In this document: positions 43,810 to 53,031 of the stretch, piece after piece
Layout: each line of letters opens with the position of its first letter
How positions within the stretch are numbered: position 1 is the first letter of the stretch
Assembly: GCA_027482245.1 (NCBI GenBank)
Contig: JAIXWG010000052.1
Span: 1 to 64,000, forward strand
Length of the DNA: 64,000 nt
From: Acetobacteraceae bacterium
Lineage (GTDB): Bacteria; Pseudomonadota; Alphaproteobacteria; Acetobacterales; Acetobacteraceae
Direction: 5' to 3'
The notes under the pieces: generated by a model
What the model was told of the DNA's origin: nothing
Databases searched by the model: none
Seen by the model: the letters and a program-made list of their open reading frames with translations, nothing else
Position numbers and translations under genes: made by a program

Positions 43810-45268
43810 GGCCATCGGGCGAGGGCTCGAAGCCCGTCATCCCGGCCCGGAGCCCCCAGAACCAGCGGTAGTGGTACAGGATCATTACCGGCTGGTCGGC
43901 CAGCCACCGCGCCGCGGCGTCCCGGTAGTGGCGCTGCCGCACCGCCTGGTCCGTCGCCTGCCTCGCTGCGACAAGGGCCGCGTCCACCGTGGCATCGGCA
44001 TAGCCCGTGCGGTTCAGGAACCCGTCGGAGGCTACCCAGGCCGCGATATTCCCATCCGGATCGGCCCGCCCTGACCAGATGCCGAAGGCCATGTCGTATT
44101 GCCGGGCGTTGGCGCGCGTGACGATGGAGGACGCCTCCATGGTCACGATCCGCAGCCGGAAGCCGGCCTCCGCCGCCATGGACTGCATGATCTCCGCCAC
44201 CTGGCTCTCGACCGGGCTGTTCGGCGTCAGCAGGGTGAATTCCGGGTTGGGCGTCCCCGCTTCCCGCAGCAGCGCCTTGGCAGCCTCAACATCCCGGACC
44301 GGCACCGGCAACTCGGGAAAATGGTAGGCGGTGCCTGGCGGCTCCGGCTGGTTGTTGGGCACGAACAGACCCTGCAGCGCCACCTGGTTGATGACACCGC
44401 GGTCGATTGACAGTTCGAAGGCTCGCCGCAGCCGCGCATCCCGCAGCGCGCCCGCTTGGTTGATGTAGAGAAGCTGGTAGGCGATGGAGGTCGCCTCCCG
44501 CACCGCCATCCGCGGTGCCCGCCGCGCGGCCTCCACATCCGATGGCGCGATGCGCTCGATCAGGTCCAACTGCCCGGCGCGCAGGTTCAGCAGGCGGACG
44601 TTGTTATCGGGGATGGGCAGGATCACCAAGCGCTGCACATGGATGTTGGCGGCGTTCCAGTGCTCCGCCACGCGCTCCATCTCGATCCGCTCCTGCGCCA
44701 CGCGGCGGGTCAGCCGGAAGGGGCCGGAGCAGATGGGGTCTTCCGCGATGCGGTTGCCGAGCCGTGCCAGCGCGGCCGGGGACATGATCATCCCCGCGCG
44801 GTCCGACAGCACGGAAAGCAGCGGCGCATAGGGCTCCGACAGGCGGATCACGACCGTGCGCGGATCGGGCGCCTCGACCGCCGTCACCGGCCGGAGTTCC
44901 GATCGACGCAACGATTCTGGGGCGCTCTGGTAGCGGTCGAGGTTCACCTTCACGGCCGCCGCGTCCAGCGCGGTGCCGTCATGGAAGCGGCCATCGCCGC
45001 GCAGGGTCAGCCGCAGCGTTCGGCCGTCATCCTCCCATGCCCAGGCGGTGGCGAGTTCCGGCCGGAAGGCGAGGTCCGGCCCCACATCCACCAGCCGGTC
45101 GCAGAGCGCGGTGAAGACCACCCGTTCGACGAAGCCGGAGGACCGCGCGGGATCCAGCATGTTGGGGTCCGCCCCGATGCCGATCCGCAGCGTCTGCCCG
45201 GCGGTCGGCCCCGCCAGGCACATCACCCCCGCCAGTCCCACGGCGATCGCCGCCAATGCCGCCCGCAT
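43772..45268 (-). CDS. ABC transporter substrate-binding protein, family 5
   Basis: The protein has 498 residues. ATG 45268 is preferred for GGGGAGA upstream and the signal peptide MRAALAAIAVGLAGVMCLAG; the frame runs on upstream but into the next gene. FRPELATAWAWEDDGRTLRLTLR, GDGRFHDGTALDAAAVK and CSGPFRLTRR are typical of DppA/OppA/GsiB-like proteins. No matching permease genes are adjacent. Ligand unknown (peptide, glutathione or nickel type). Confidence 0.9.
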   Translation of the reverse strand: MRAALAAIAVGLAGVMCLAGPTAGQTLRIGIGADPNMLDPARSSGFVERVVFTALCDRLVDVGPDLAFRPELATAWAWEDDGRTLRLTLRGDGRFHDGTALDAAAVKVNLDRYQSAPESLRRSELRPVTAVEAPDPRTVVIRLSEPYAPLLSVLSDRAGMIMSPAALARLGNRIAEDPICSGPFRLTRRVAQERIEMERVAEHWNAANIHVQRLVILPIPDNNVRLLNLRAGQLDLIERIAPSDVEAARRAPRMAVREATSIAYQLLYINQAGALRDARLRRAFELSIDRGVINQVALQGLFVPNNQPEPPGTAYHFPELPVPVRDVEAAKALLREAGTPNPEFTLLTPNSPVESQVAEIMQSMAAEAGFRLRIVTMEASSIVTRANARQYDMAFGIWSGRADPDGNIAAWVASDGFLNRTGYADATVDAALVAARQATDQAVRQRHYRDAAARWLADQPVMILYHYRWFWGLRAGMTGFEPSPDGLIRFQGLRLPPG

Positions 45269-45321
45269 CGCCCGTCTCCCCTGGCCCCGAGCGAGGCTAT
45301 CAGCCGGGTGACGCGCGGCAA

Positions 45322-45636
45322 TCAGCTTCCCAGCTTCAGCGTCACGATGCCCGCCGCGATCAGCGCGATGCCGCCAACCCGCGCCGCCGTCGCGGCCTCC
45401 CCCAGTACCAGCACGCCGAAGATCGCGGTGCCGATGGCGCCGATCCCGGTCCAGACGGCGTAGGCGGTGCCGACCGGCAGGGTCTTCAGCGCCACCCCCA
45501 GCATTCCGATGCTGAGCGCCATGGCGGCCAGCGTGAGCACCGACGGCACCAGGCGGGAAAATCCCTCCGTGAACTTCAACCCGACCGCCCAGCCCACTTC
45601 CAGCAGCCCTGCCAGCCCCAGCCAAACCCACGCCAT
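45322..45636 (-). CDS. SMR-family exporter, Gdx/SugE type (guanidinium)
   Basis: The protein has 104 residues with four membrane helices. E13 (LLEVGWA) is the essential proton/substrate glutamate. The signatures [31 protein letters not shown] and [13 protein letters not shown] match the Gdx/SugE subgroup, which exports guanidinium and small quaternary amines. I found no guanidine-riboswitch-like leader in the 69 bp before the start. It is divergent from the purine permease gene. Confidence 0.9.
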   Translation of the reverse strand: MAWVWLGLAGLLEVGWAVGLKFTEGFSRLVPSVLTLAAMALSIGMLGVALKTLPVGTAYAVWTGIGAIGTAIFGVLVLGEAATAARVGGIALIAAGIVTLKLGS

Positions 45637-45705
45637 GCCCTGCTTCCTTTCCCGTCTATCCGCCCTTTAGGGTTGTGCTGCATTGCAGCGCAGAGGAGTC
45701 GCCCC

Positions 45706-46992
45706 TTGGACCGCTTCTTCGAACTGACCGCCCGCGGCACCACGCCACGGACGGAAATCCTGGCCGGGATCGCGACCTACCTGACCATGGTCTACATCGT
45801 TGTGGTCAATCCCTCGATCATGGCGGCCGCCGGCATCGATCCGGGCGCCGCCTTCGTCGCCACCTGCCTGGCCGCGGCCATCGGCAGCGCGCTGATGGGC
45901 CTGCTGGCCAACTTCCCGATCGCGCTCGCCCCCGGCATGGGGCTCAACGCCTATTTCGCCTTCGCGGTCGTGGGCGGCATGGGCATTTCCTGGCAGGTCG
46001 CGCTCGGCGCCGTCTTCCTCTCGGGCTTCCTCTTCTTCCTGGTTTCCGTGCTCAAAGTGCGGGAATGGCTGGTGAACGGCATCCCGCTGTCGCTCAAGCT
46101 CGGCATCGCGGCGGGCATCGGCTTCTTCCTGGGCCTGATCGGCCTGCGGGGCATGGGGGTGGTCGTCGCCAATCCGGCGACGCTCGTCGGTCTCGGCCCC
46201 CTCTCCACCACCAGCACGCTGATCGCCTGCGCGGGGTTCGTGCTGATCGCGGGGCTGGTGGCGCGCAACGTGCCCGGGGCGATCGTGCTCGGCATCCTCG
46301 GCACCGCGGCCATCGGGGCGCCCTTCGGCCTGACGGAGTTCAAGGGCTTGGTGTCCGCGCCCCCCTCCCTGGCCCCCACCTTCCTGCAGATGGACCTGGC
46401 CGGCGCGATCGGCGTCGGCCTGGTGGGCATCGTCTTCACCTTCTTCCTGGTGGACCTGCTGGACAATACCGGCACGCTGATCGCCACCACCCACCGGTCC
46501 GGTCTGATGAACAAGGACGGCACGGTGCCGCGGCTTGGCCGGGCGCTGATGGCGGATTCCGGCGGCGCGATGATGGGCGCCGCGCTCGGCACCTCCACCA
46601 CGGTCAGCTACATCGAAAGCGCGGCCGGCATCCAGGCCGGTGGCCGCACGGGGCTGACGGCGCTGACGGTGGCGGCGCTGTTCCTGCTGACGCTGTTCCT
46701 GGCGCCGCTCGCCACCTCCATCCCCGGCTTCGCCACGGCGCCGGCGCTGGTCTTCGTGGCCTGTCTGATGGCCAAGGGGCTGCAGGACCTGGCCTGGGAC
46801 GACACCACGGAATACCTGCCCGCCATCCTGACGGCGCTCGCCATGCCCTTCACCTTCAGCATCGCGACCGGCATCGGGCTCGGCTTCATCACCTATGCGC
46901 TGGTGAAGACCCTTGCCGGCAGGGCAGGGGAGGTGCATGGCGCGGTCTGGCTGCTGGCCGCGCTGTCGGCCGTGAAGTTCGCCCTGGTGTGA
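45706..46992 (+). CDS. AzgA-type purine (guanine/hypoxanthine) permease
   Basis: The protein has 428 residues from a TTG at 45706; GAGGAG about seven bases upstream supports this unusual start. RGTTPRTEILAGIATYLTMVYIVVVNP, the NYFAF-like GMGLNAYFAF and SSTTVSYIES-like TSTTVSYIESAAG are hallmarks of the AzgA/PbuG branch of NCS2. About 12-14 membrane segments. Proton symport of purine bases is expected. It stands alone on the plus strand. Confidence 0.92.
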   Translation: MDRFFELTARGTTPRTEILAGIATYLTMVYIVVVNPSIMAAAGIDPGAAFVATCLAAAIGSALMGLLANFPIALAPGMGLNAYFAFAVVGGMGISWQVALGAVFLSGFLFFLVSVLKVREWLVNGIPLSLKLGIAAGIGFFLGLIGLRGMGVVVANPATLVGLGPLSTTSTLIACAGFVLIAGLVARNVPGAIVLGILGTAAIGAPFGLTEFKGLVSAPPSLAPTFLQMDLAGAIGVGLVGIVFTFFLVDLLDNTGTLIATTHRSGLMNKDGTVPRLGRALMADSGGAMMGAALGTSTTVSYIESAAGIQAGGRTGLTALTVAALFLLTLFLAPLATSIPGFATAPALVFVACLMAKGLQDLAWDDTTEYLPAILTALAMPFTFSIATGIGLGFITYALVKTLAGRAGEVHGAVWLLAALSAVKFALV

Positions 46993-47023
46993 CGCCCGGT
47001 GTGGCGGCGCGCGACGGCCGGCC

Positions 47024-47662
47024 TCAGACGATGCGGACCACGTGGTCGAGGTCGGCAAGCAGATCGTCCTTGGTGATGCCCTGCAGCGTGATGCTGTCGC
47101 CATTGGCGAAGGCGATCACGGCATTGCCCAGGACCTCCGTCACCAGCGGCACCAGGTCCGCCGGGTCGTGCACGCTCGTCGCGTTGATGCCGCCCTTGAT
47201 CTCGAGGACGTCACGCGTCAGGTCGAAATCGGTGATGACGTCGTCGCCGAAATCGCTGTCGTAGTAGAAGACGTCGTCCGCGGGGGCGGCGCCCGAGCCG
47301 TCGCCGGTCAGCACGTCGTTGCCGGCGCCGCCGGCGATGAAATCCGCGCCGGCACCGCCGACGATCGTATCGCGCCCGGCCTCCCCGAACAGGAAGTCGT
47401 TGTCGCCGCCGCCGTGGATCAGGTCGTTGCCGGACCCGCCATAGATCGTGTCGCGCCCTGCCTCGCCATAGGCCTCGTCATTGCCGGACCCGGCATAGAC
47501 GAGGTCCCGCCCCGCCCCGGCATGGATGGTGTCGTTTCCGCCGCCGCTGACGACCGTGTCGTTGCCGCCCGCCGCATCGATGTAGTCCCGTCGCCCGCCC
47601 GCGGAGGTGGTATCGATCGTGTCGTCGCAGGCGGAGCCGTGGATGGAGGCGAAGCCGGTCAT
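47024..47662 (-). CDS. Small RTX (haemolysin-type Ca-binding repeat) protein
   Basis: The protein has 212 residues from ATG 47662 with AGGAG seven bases upstream; the frame continues to 47776 but that part overlies a promoter. Residues about 25-110 are nine-residue GGxGxDxxx repeats (GGNDTVVSG, GSGNDLIHG and others) that bind calcium, followed by a C-terminal block (DDVFYYDSDFGDDVITDFD) seen in type I secreted proteins. It has no other domain and no secretion genes nearby. Probably a surface or secreted structural protein. Confidence 0.85.
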   Translation of the reverse strand: MTGFASIHGSACDDTIDTTSAGGRRDYIDAAGGNDTVVSGGGNDTIHAGAGRDLVYAGSGNDEAYGEAGRDTIYGGSGNDLIHGGGDNDFLFGEAGRDTIVGGAGADFIAGGAGNDVLTGDGSGAAPADDVFYYDSDFGDDVITDFDLTRDVLEIKGGINATSVHDPADLVPLVTEVLGNAVIAFANGDSITLQGITKDDLLADLDHVVRIV

Positions 47663-47723
47663 GTCATCGCTCCTGGAGGTTGGTCGGGCGGGGTAGGGAA
47701 TGGTCGTTTTCTGTGTGGTAATT

Positions 47724-47751
47724 CCTATATTTTGGACGATCGTGTCGTCAA
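47724..47751 (-). promoter_or_regulatory. Candidate promoter of the RTX gene
   Basis: On the minus strand TTGACG (47751-47746) and TATAGG (47729-47724) are 16 bp apart in an A+T-rich island, about 60 bp before ATG 47662. This supports the shorter start of the RTX protein. Confidence 0.5.
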
Positions 47752-48089
47752 CAGGTTTCTGAGGCGTAAAGGCCATCTCGGCGTGCCGGAGAAACAGTTT
47801 CCTGTTTTTGAGATTGTCGCTTCAGCAGGGATGCTCGTCTCTGTTGGCTGGATTTGAAGCAAGTCAACGGGTTGTCGGTCGTGCTGTCACCCGCCATCCC
47901 CCCGGGAAGAGGCTCTCGCCCAGCCGTTCGACGTCCGGAGGCCCCTGGCGAATTTCGTGTTAAGGTTGTGCTGCCCCGTTAGAGGGCGGACCCTCAGCGC
48001 AGCCACCAGCAGTCTGGCACGCGAACCTTTGCCGCCTCGCGCCGCTTTGCGCTTCCCGCGGCGCGGCCGCTGCTGCCACCCTGGCGCCA
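47752..48089. other. Intergenic region, no gene recognised
   Basis: This divergent gap between the RTX gene and the MFS gene is A+T-rich up to about 47860 and then ordinary. No open frame has natural composition and no strong hairpin with T-run was seen. It should contain the promoter of the MFS gene, which I could not place. Confidence 0.5.
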
Positions 48090-49700
48090 ATGCGTCTCCC
48101 CTCCGCCCTTCTCCCGCTCCGCCATCCAGCCTTCCGGCTGCTCTGGCTCGCCAATCTCTGCAGCAACACGGGCATGTGGATGCAGAACACGGGCGCGGGC
48201 TGGATGATGACCTCCCTCGCGCCATCCCCCCTGATGGTCAGCATGGTGCAGGTGGCCAGCCTGCTGCCGGTCTTCCTCCTGGCTCTGCCGGCCGGTGCGC
48301 TGGCTGACATCGTCGACCGGCGCCACTACCTGATCGCGGCCCAGGCCTGGATCGCCGCCGCGGGCACCATCCTGGCGCTGCTGGCGTGGCAGGGTGCGCT
48401 CGGCCCCTGGGGGCTGGTGGCGCTGACCTTCGCCATCGGCGCCGGCACCGCCATGAACTCGCCCGCCTGGTCCGCGACGACGCCGGAGGTCGTGCCTCGC
48501 GCGGACCTGGCCAGCGCCATCGTCCTGAACGGCATCGGCTTCAACATCACCCGCGCGATCGGTCCGGCCATCGGCGGCTTCACGGTGGCCTCGGCGGGGC
48601 CGGAGGCAACCTTCGCCCTCAACGCCTTCTCCTTCATGGTCGTCATCGTCGCGCTCCTGTTCTGGAAGCGGGAGGCTCCGCGCGCCGGCCTGCCGAAGGA
48701 GCATTTCCTCTCGGCCATCCGCGCCGGCATCGGCTTCACCCGCAACAGCCCCGTGCTGCGCGCCACCATCCTGCGCGGCTTCATGTTCTTCCTCTTCGCC
48801 GCGGCGGTCTGGGGCCTGCTGCCGTTGCTCGTTCGCCAGCAGCTGCACCTCGGCCCCGAATGGCTCGGCCTGATGCTCGCCTCGATGGGTGTGGGCGCGG
48901 TCGGCGCCGGCTTCGTCCTGCCATCCCTCCGCTCGACGCTGGACCGCAACGGCACGGTCACCGGCGCGGCCGTATTGGGTGGCGTGGCGCTGGTGCTGCT
49001 CGGCCAGGCGCATCACTGGTCCGTCGGCGTGCTGGCCATGTTCCTGTACGGCGTGGCCTGGATCACCGGCGCCTCCACCCTCCAGGCCTCGGCACAACTC
49101 TCCGTCCCGGGCTGGGTCCGCGCGCGCGCCATCGGCATCTACCAGTTCGCCACCTTCGGCGGGCTGACCTTCGGCTCCGCCCTCAGCGGCTGGGGGGGAG
49201 AGGTGCTGGGCATCGGCTGGGCGCTCGCCCTGTCCGGCCTGTTCTGTGCCGCCAGCGGCATCGCCGTGCGACGCTTTTCCATCGAACCGCCTGCCGCGCC
49301 GGTGCCGGACACAAGGCCGGCCCCCGTCATCCCCGCGCCGGAACCCGCAGCCCCCGCGCTCGCCGCTTTGCTGGCCGACGACAGCGGCCGGGTGCTGGAA
49401 GTCGTGCGCTATCAGATCGACCCTGCCGACCGCGCCACCTTCCTCGCCATCATGGCCGAGTGCCGCCAGGTACGCCTGCGCAGCGGCGCGCTGGGCTGGC
49501 GACTGTTCGAGGATGTCGCCCATCCCGAGCGATGGGTGGAGTTCTGGCTGGTCGAAAGCTGGACCGAACATCTGCGGGAAGCGGGCCGCATGACGGAATC
49601 GGACCTCGCCATCCTCGCCAGCGCCGCGGCCCTGCACCGCGGCGCCACGCCGCCGGAGGCCGCCCGCTACCTGAACGTCCCGCCGGGCGGGTCTTCATGA
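48090..49700 (+). CDS. MFS transporter (EntS-like, MFS_3) with C-terminal ABM-like domain
   Basis: The protein has 536 residues. Residues 1-400 form 12 membrane helices; LWLANLCSNTGMWMQNTGAGWMM at the start and DIVDRRHYL in the first loop are typical of the MFS_3/DUF894 exporters related to EntS. The last 110 residues (RVLEVVRYQIDPADRATFLAI to EHLREAGRMTESD) are a soluble ABM/Dabb-like alpha-beta domain, a known fusion in this group. The substrate is unknown. Dps follows 63 bp downstream. Confidence 0.88.
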   Translation: MRLPSALLPLRHPAFRLLWLANLCSNTGMWMQNTGAGWMMTSLAPSPLMVSMVQVASLLPVFLLALPAGALADIVDRRHYLIAAQAWIAAAGTILALLAWQGALGPWGLVALTFAIGAGTAMNSPAWSATTPEVVPRADLASAIVLNGIGFNITRAIGPAIGGFTVASAGPEATFALNAFSFMVVIVALLFWKREAPRAGLPKEHFLSAIRAGIGFTRNSPVLRATILRGFMFFLFAAAVWGLLPLLVRQQLHLGPEWLGLMLASMGVGAVGAGFVLPSLRSTLDRNGTVTGAAVLGGVALVLLGQAHHWSVGVLAMFLYGVAWITGASTLQASAQLSVPGWVRARAIGIYQFATFGGLTFGSALSGWGGEVLGIGWALALSGLFCAASGIAVRRFSIEPPAAPVPDTRPAPVIPAPEPAAPALAALLADDSGRVLEVVRYQIDPADRATFLAIMAECRQVRLRSGALGWRLFEDVAHPERWVEFWLVESWTEHLREAGRMTESDLAILASAAALHRGATPPEAARYLNVPPGGSS

Positions 49701-49763
49701 CCAGATGCAACGACCGGGGCTGATCCACGTTGGGCCCGCTGGAACAACAGCGGAGACAACCCG

Positions 49764-50270
49764 ATGCCCAAATCCACCACCAAGGTCGCCAACCGCAATG
49801 ACCTGCAGGACAACGCGAAGCAGACCTCCATCGGAGTCCTGTCCGCCTGCCTGACCGACAGCATCGACCTCTACAACACCACACGCCACGCCCATTGGAA
49901 CGTGAAGGGCCCGCACTTCCACGCGCTGCACATCATGTTCGAGGAATTCTACGGCACGCTGGAGAAGGACATCGACGAGGTTGCGGAGCGCCTCGTCCAG
50001 CTCGGCGGCACCGCCATGGGCACCAGTCAGTCCGTCGCCAACGGCACGCGGCTGCCGCCCTATCCCGCCGACATCAAGGCCGGCATGGATCACCTGAACG
50101 CGCTGCTCGACCGCTACGGCGCCGTCGCCAAGGCCGTGCGGGAGGGCATTGACGAGGTCGACGAGGCTGGCGATGCCGATACGGCCGATCTCTTGACCGA
50201 CGTGTCGCGCAACATCGACAAGGCGGTATGGATGATGGAAGCCACCGCGACGCCGACCGGCGAACGCTGA
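49764..50270 (+). CDS. dps: Dps/ferritin-like DNA-protection protein
   Basis: The protein has 168 residues, the usual Dps size. The inter-subunit ferroxidase ligands are all at their family spacing: H44 (HWNVKG), H56, E60, D71 and E75. It oxidises and stores iron with peroxide and may bind DNA; the N-terminus carries several Lys/Arg. GGAGA precedes the start. It lies between the MFS gene and a DUF3750 gene, 19 bp before the latter. Confidence 0.93.
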   Translation: MPKSTTKVANRNDLQDNAKQTSIGVLSACLTDSIDLYNTTRHAHWNVKGPHFHALHIMFEEFYGTLEKDIDEVAERLVQLGGTAMGTSQSVANGTRLPPYPADIKAGMDHLNALLDRYGAVAKAVREGIDEVDEAGDADTADLLTDVSRNIDKAVWMMEATATPTGER

Positions 50271-50292
50271 CAAGCAGCCTGCGCGACGCGTG

Positions 50293-51051
50293 ATGTCACC
50301 ATGGCGCGTCGCCTTGCTGGTCTTCCTGCTGTGCTGGCTGGTGCCCCTCGGCATCGCCGGACTGCTGCACCTGAGGAACGGCATCGGGGATGGCTGGTGG
50401 GCGGCCGACCGGTCCAGCGCTGGCCTGCTGCCGCCGCCCGATCCCGATGCGGCGGTGGTGCGGGTGCTCGCCGCGCCGACGGTCCGTTGGCGCGGCATCT
50501 TCGCCACCCATTGCTGGATCTTGATCAAGCCGCGCGGAGCCAGCCGCTACACGCGCTACGACTACACCGCCTGGGGCGACCCGATCCGAATCAACGGCTT
50601 CGAGCCTGATGGCCGCTGGTTCGGCCGCATGCCCGAGGTGGTCTTCGCCGCGGATGGCCCTGCCGCGGAGGCACTGATCCCCCGCATGCAGCAGGCGATC
50701 GACTCCTACCCGCATCGCGCCCGCGGCGACTACCGCGCCTGGCCCGGCCCGAACTCCAACACCTTCGTCGCTGCCATCATGGATGCCGTGCCGGAGGTGC
50801 GCGCCGTCCTGCCGCCCACCGCGATCGGCAAGGATTATCCGCATGACGGGCGCTGGCTGCGCCTGACCGGCACCGGCTTCCGCGCCACCATCGGCGGCTA
50901 CGCGGGCGTGACGATGGGCCTGGTCGAGGGTATCGAGGTCAACATCCTGGGCGCCGTCGCGGGCGTGGATTTCCTGCGCCCCGCGCTGAAGCTGCCGGGC
51001 CTCGGCCGGCTGGGCGTCGGCATGCCGGTGGCACCGGTGGTGGAGCGGTAA
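50293..51051 (+). CDS. DUF3750-family protein
   Basis: The protein has 252 residues from ATG 50293 (a GTG lies one codon earlier). One N-terminal membrane helix or signal anchor (WRVALLVFLLCWLVPLGIAGLL) is followed by a periplasmic domain with THCWILIKP, YRAWPGPNSNTFVAAI and GGYAGVTMGL, which fits DUF3750. The HCW and NSNTF elements look like an NlpC/P60-type papain-like site (my reading). Function unknown. Confidence 0.8.
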   Translation: MSPWRVALLVFLLCWLVPLGIAGLLHLRNGIGDGWWAADRSSAGLLPPPDPDAAVVRVLAAPTVRWRGIFATHCWILIKPRGASRYTRYDYTAWGDPIRINGFEPDGRWFGRMPEVVFAADGPAAEALIPRMQQAIDSYPHRARGDYRAWPGPNSNTFVAAIMDAVPEVRAVLPPTAIGKDYPHDGRWLRLTGTGFRATIGGYAGVTMGLVEGIEVNILGAVAGVDFLRPALKLPGLGRLGVGMPVAPVVER

Positions 51052-51052
51052 G

Positions 51053-52009
51053 CTACAGGTGGCACCGCGCCCAATGCCCAGCCTTCCGCGCGCGCTCCTC
51101 GGGCTCCGTCGTTCCGCACGGACCGAAGGCTGACAGGCAGCGCGGCGCGAAACTGCACCCCGGCGGCAGCCGCGCCAGGTCCGGCGGGCTGCCCGCCAGT
51201 TCCACCAGTGGCGCTTCCGCGTAGCCGCCGCGGACGACGCAGCCCAGCAGGGCGCGGGTATAGGGGTGCTCCGGCGCCAGCAGCACCTGCTCGGCCGTCC
51301 CGCGCTCCACCATACGCCCGGCATACATCACTGCCACCTCATCCGCGATCTCCGCCGCGACGCCGAGGTCATGCGTCACGAAGACCACCGCCGTGCCCAG
51401 TTGCTTCTGCAGGTCCCGCAGCAGCAGCAGCACCTGGATCTGCACCGTGGCATCCAGCGCCGTCGTCGGCTCATCCGCCAGCAGCAGTGGCGGATCGCAG
51501 GCGAGCGCGATCGCGATCATCACCCGCTGCCGCAGGCCGCCCGACAACTCCGACGGATAGGCCCGCAGCCGTTGCGCCGCCGCCGGGATCTGCACGAGGT
51601 CTAACAGCGCCCGCGCCCGCGCCATTCCCTCCGCCCAGGTGGCGCCGCGATGGCGCACCAGCACCTCCGCGATCTGGTCGCCCACGCGGAACACCGGGTC
51701 GAGCGCCGTCATCGGTTCCTGGAAGACGAAGCCCACCTGGCTGCCGCGCAGGTCCAGCTGCCTCCGCGAATCCATCGCCAGCACATTCTGCCCCAGCACT
51801 CGCACGCGGCCCGAAACGCGCGCCCCCTCGCGTGCCGTCAACCCCACGACGCTGCGCAGCGTCACGGATTTTCCCGATCCCGATTCCCCGAGCAGCGCCA
51901 GCACCCGCCCTTTCGCGAGCGACAGATCGACGCCGCGTACCACCGGAACGAAGCCCCGCGCCGCGCGGTAGGCAACCTCCAGCCCGCTCACCTCCAGTGC
52001 CGCGCTCAT
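51053..52009 (-). CDS. Dipeptide/oligopeptide ABC ATPase, DppD/OppD type
   Basis: The protein has 318 residues from ATG 52009, overlapping the DppF-like stop (ATGA). Walker A GESGSGKSV, signature LSGGLRQRVMIA, Walker B LLLADEPTTALDATVQ and a C-terminal Fe-S-like Cys cluster region (PPGCSFAPRCLSAFGPC, CHL) typical of OppD/DppD. Last gene of the five-gene operon starting at 56473. Confidence 0.93.
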   Translation of the reverse strand: MSAALEVSGLEVAYRAARGFVPVVRGVDLSLAKGRVLALLGESGSGKSVTLRSVVGLTAREGARVSGRVRVLGQNVLAMDSRRQLDLRGSQVGFVFQEPMTALDPVFRVGDQIAEVLVRHRGATWAEGMARARALLDLVQIPAAAQRLRAYPSELSGGLRQRVMIAIALACDPPLLLADEPTTALDATVQIQVLLLLRDLQKQLGTAVVFVTHDLGVAAEIADEVAVMYAGRMVERGTAEQVLLAPEHPYTRALLGCVVRGGYAEAPLVELAGSPPDLARLPPGCSFAPRCLSAFGPCGTTEPEERARKAGHWARCHL

Positions 52010-53031
52010 GCCGCCATCCCGGCCTGGCTGTGCCCGCTGCGCGGCACCGTCATCCAGCACGCCACGCGATGCGCCGGCCCGACCATCCCCAGCGGCGGCG
52101 TGCTGGTCGCGCACAGTGCCTCCGCGAAGCCGCAGCGCGTCCGGAACCGACAGCCGGAGGGTGGATCCACGGGGTCCGGCGGGTCCCCCAGGATGGGCGG
52201 CGCCGCGATCCGCCGGCGCGGATCGACCGATGGCTTCGACGCGAACAGCGCCCGCGTGTAGGGATGGGATGGCGTCGCGAAGATCACGCTCGCGGGCGCC
52301 TGTTCCACCACCTGGCCGAGATACATCACCGCGACCTCATCCGCGACGTAGCGCACCACCGACAGGTCGTGGGAGATGAAGACATAGGTGAGATCGAGCT
52401 GCGCCCGCAGCCGCACCAGCAGGTTCAGCACCTGCGCCTCGACCGACTTGTCCAGCGCGGAGACCGGCTCATCCAGCAGCAGCACCCGTGGCCGCAGCGC
52501 CAGCGCGCGTGCGATGTTCACGCGCTGCCGCTGCCCGCCGGAAAGCGCCATGGGCGGGCGATCCGCGAAGCGATCCGGCGGCAGGCCCACCGCCTCCAGC
52601 AGCGCCAGCGCATAGTCCCGCGCGGCTGCAGGCTTCACCCCATGCGCCTCCGGCCCGAAGGCGATGCTCTCCGCCGCCGTCATGCGCGGGTTGAGGGAGG
52701 AATGGCTGTCCTGGAACACCATCTGCACGGCGCGCCGCGCCTCTGGCCCGATGCGCGCGCCGCGGGCCCAGAACACTTCGCCGTCCAGCACCACCTCGCC
52801 CGCATCCGCGGGCTCGATCCCTGCCACCAGCTTGGCCGCAGTCGATTTCCCGCAGCCGCTCTCCCCGACGATGCCGAGTGTGCTGCCCTTGGCCACGCTG
52901 AAGTCCAGCCCGTCCACGGCCCGGATCAAGCGCTTGCCGTCCAGCCGGAACCAGCGGCGCAGGCCGCTGACCGTCAGCATCGGTTGCGCAGGCCCGCCGC
53001 GATCGGGCAGGGCGGAAAGCGGTGCCTTCAT
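52006..53031 (-). CDS. Dipeptide/oligopeptide ABC ATPase, DppF/OppF type
   Basis: The protein has 341 residues from ATG 53031, overlapping the upstream permease stop (ATGA). Walker A GESGCGKST, the Q-loop region VFQDSHSSLNPRMT, signature LSGGQRQRVNIARA, Walker B LLLDEPVSALDKSVEAQ, and the C-terminal oligopeptide domain with its Cys pair. Forms a heterodimer with the DppD-like ATPase. Confidence 0.93.
   Translation of the reverse strand: MKAPLSALPDRGGPAQPMLTVSGLRRWFRLDGKRLIRAVDGLDFSVAKGSTLGIVGESGCGKSTAAKLVAGIEPADAGEVVLDGEVFWARGARIGPEARRAVQMVFQDSHSSLNPRMTAAESIAFGPEAHGVKPAAARDYALALLEAVGLPPDRFADRPPMALSGGQRQRVNIARALALRPRVLLLDEPVSALDKSVEAQVLNLLVRLRAQLDLTYVFISHDLSVVRYVADEVAVMYLGQVVEQAPASVIFATPSHPYTRALFASKPSVDPRRRIAAPPILGDPPDPVDPPSGCRFRTRCGFAEALCATSTPPLGMVGPAHRVACWMTVPRSGHSQAGMAA

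Noticed and set aside
45637..45705. Guanidine riboswitch before the Gdx-type gene
   Set aside because: The gap is only 69 bp and lacks the conserved elements; only a small GCTGCATTGCAGC dyad is present.
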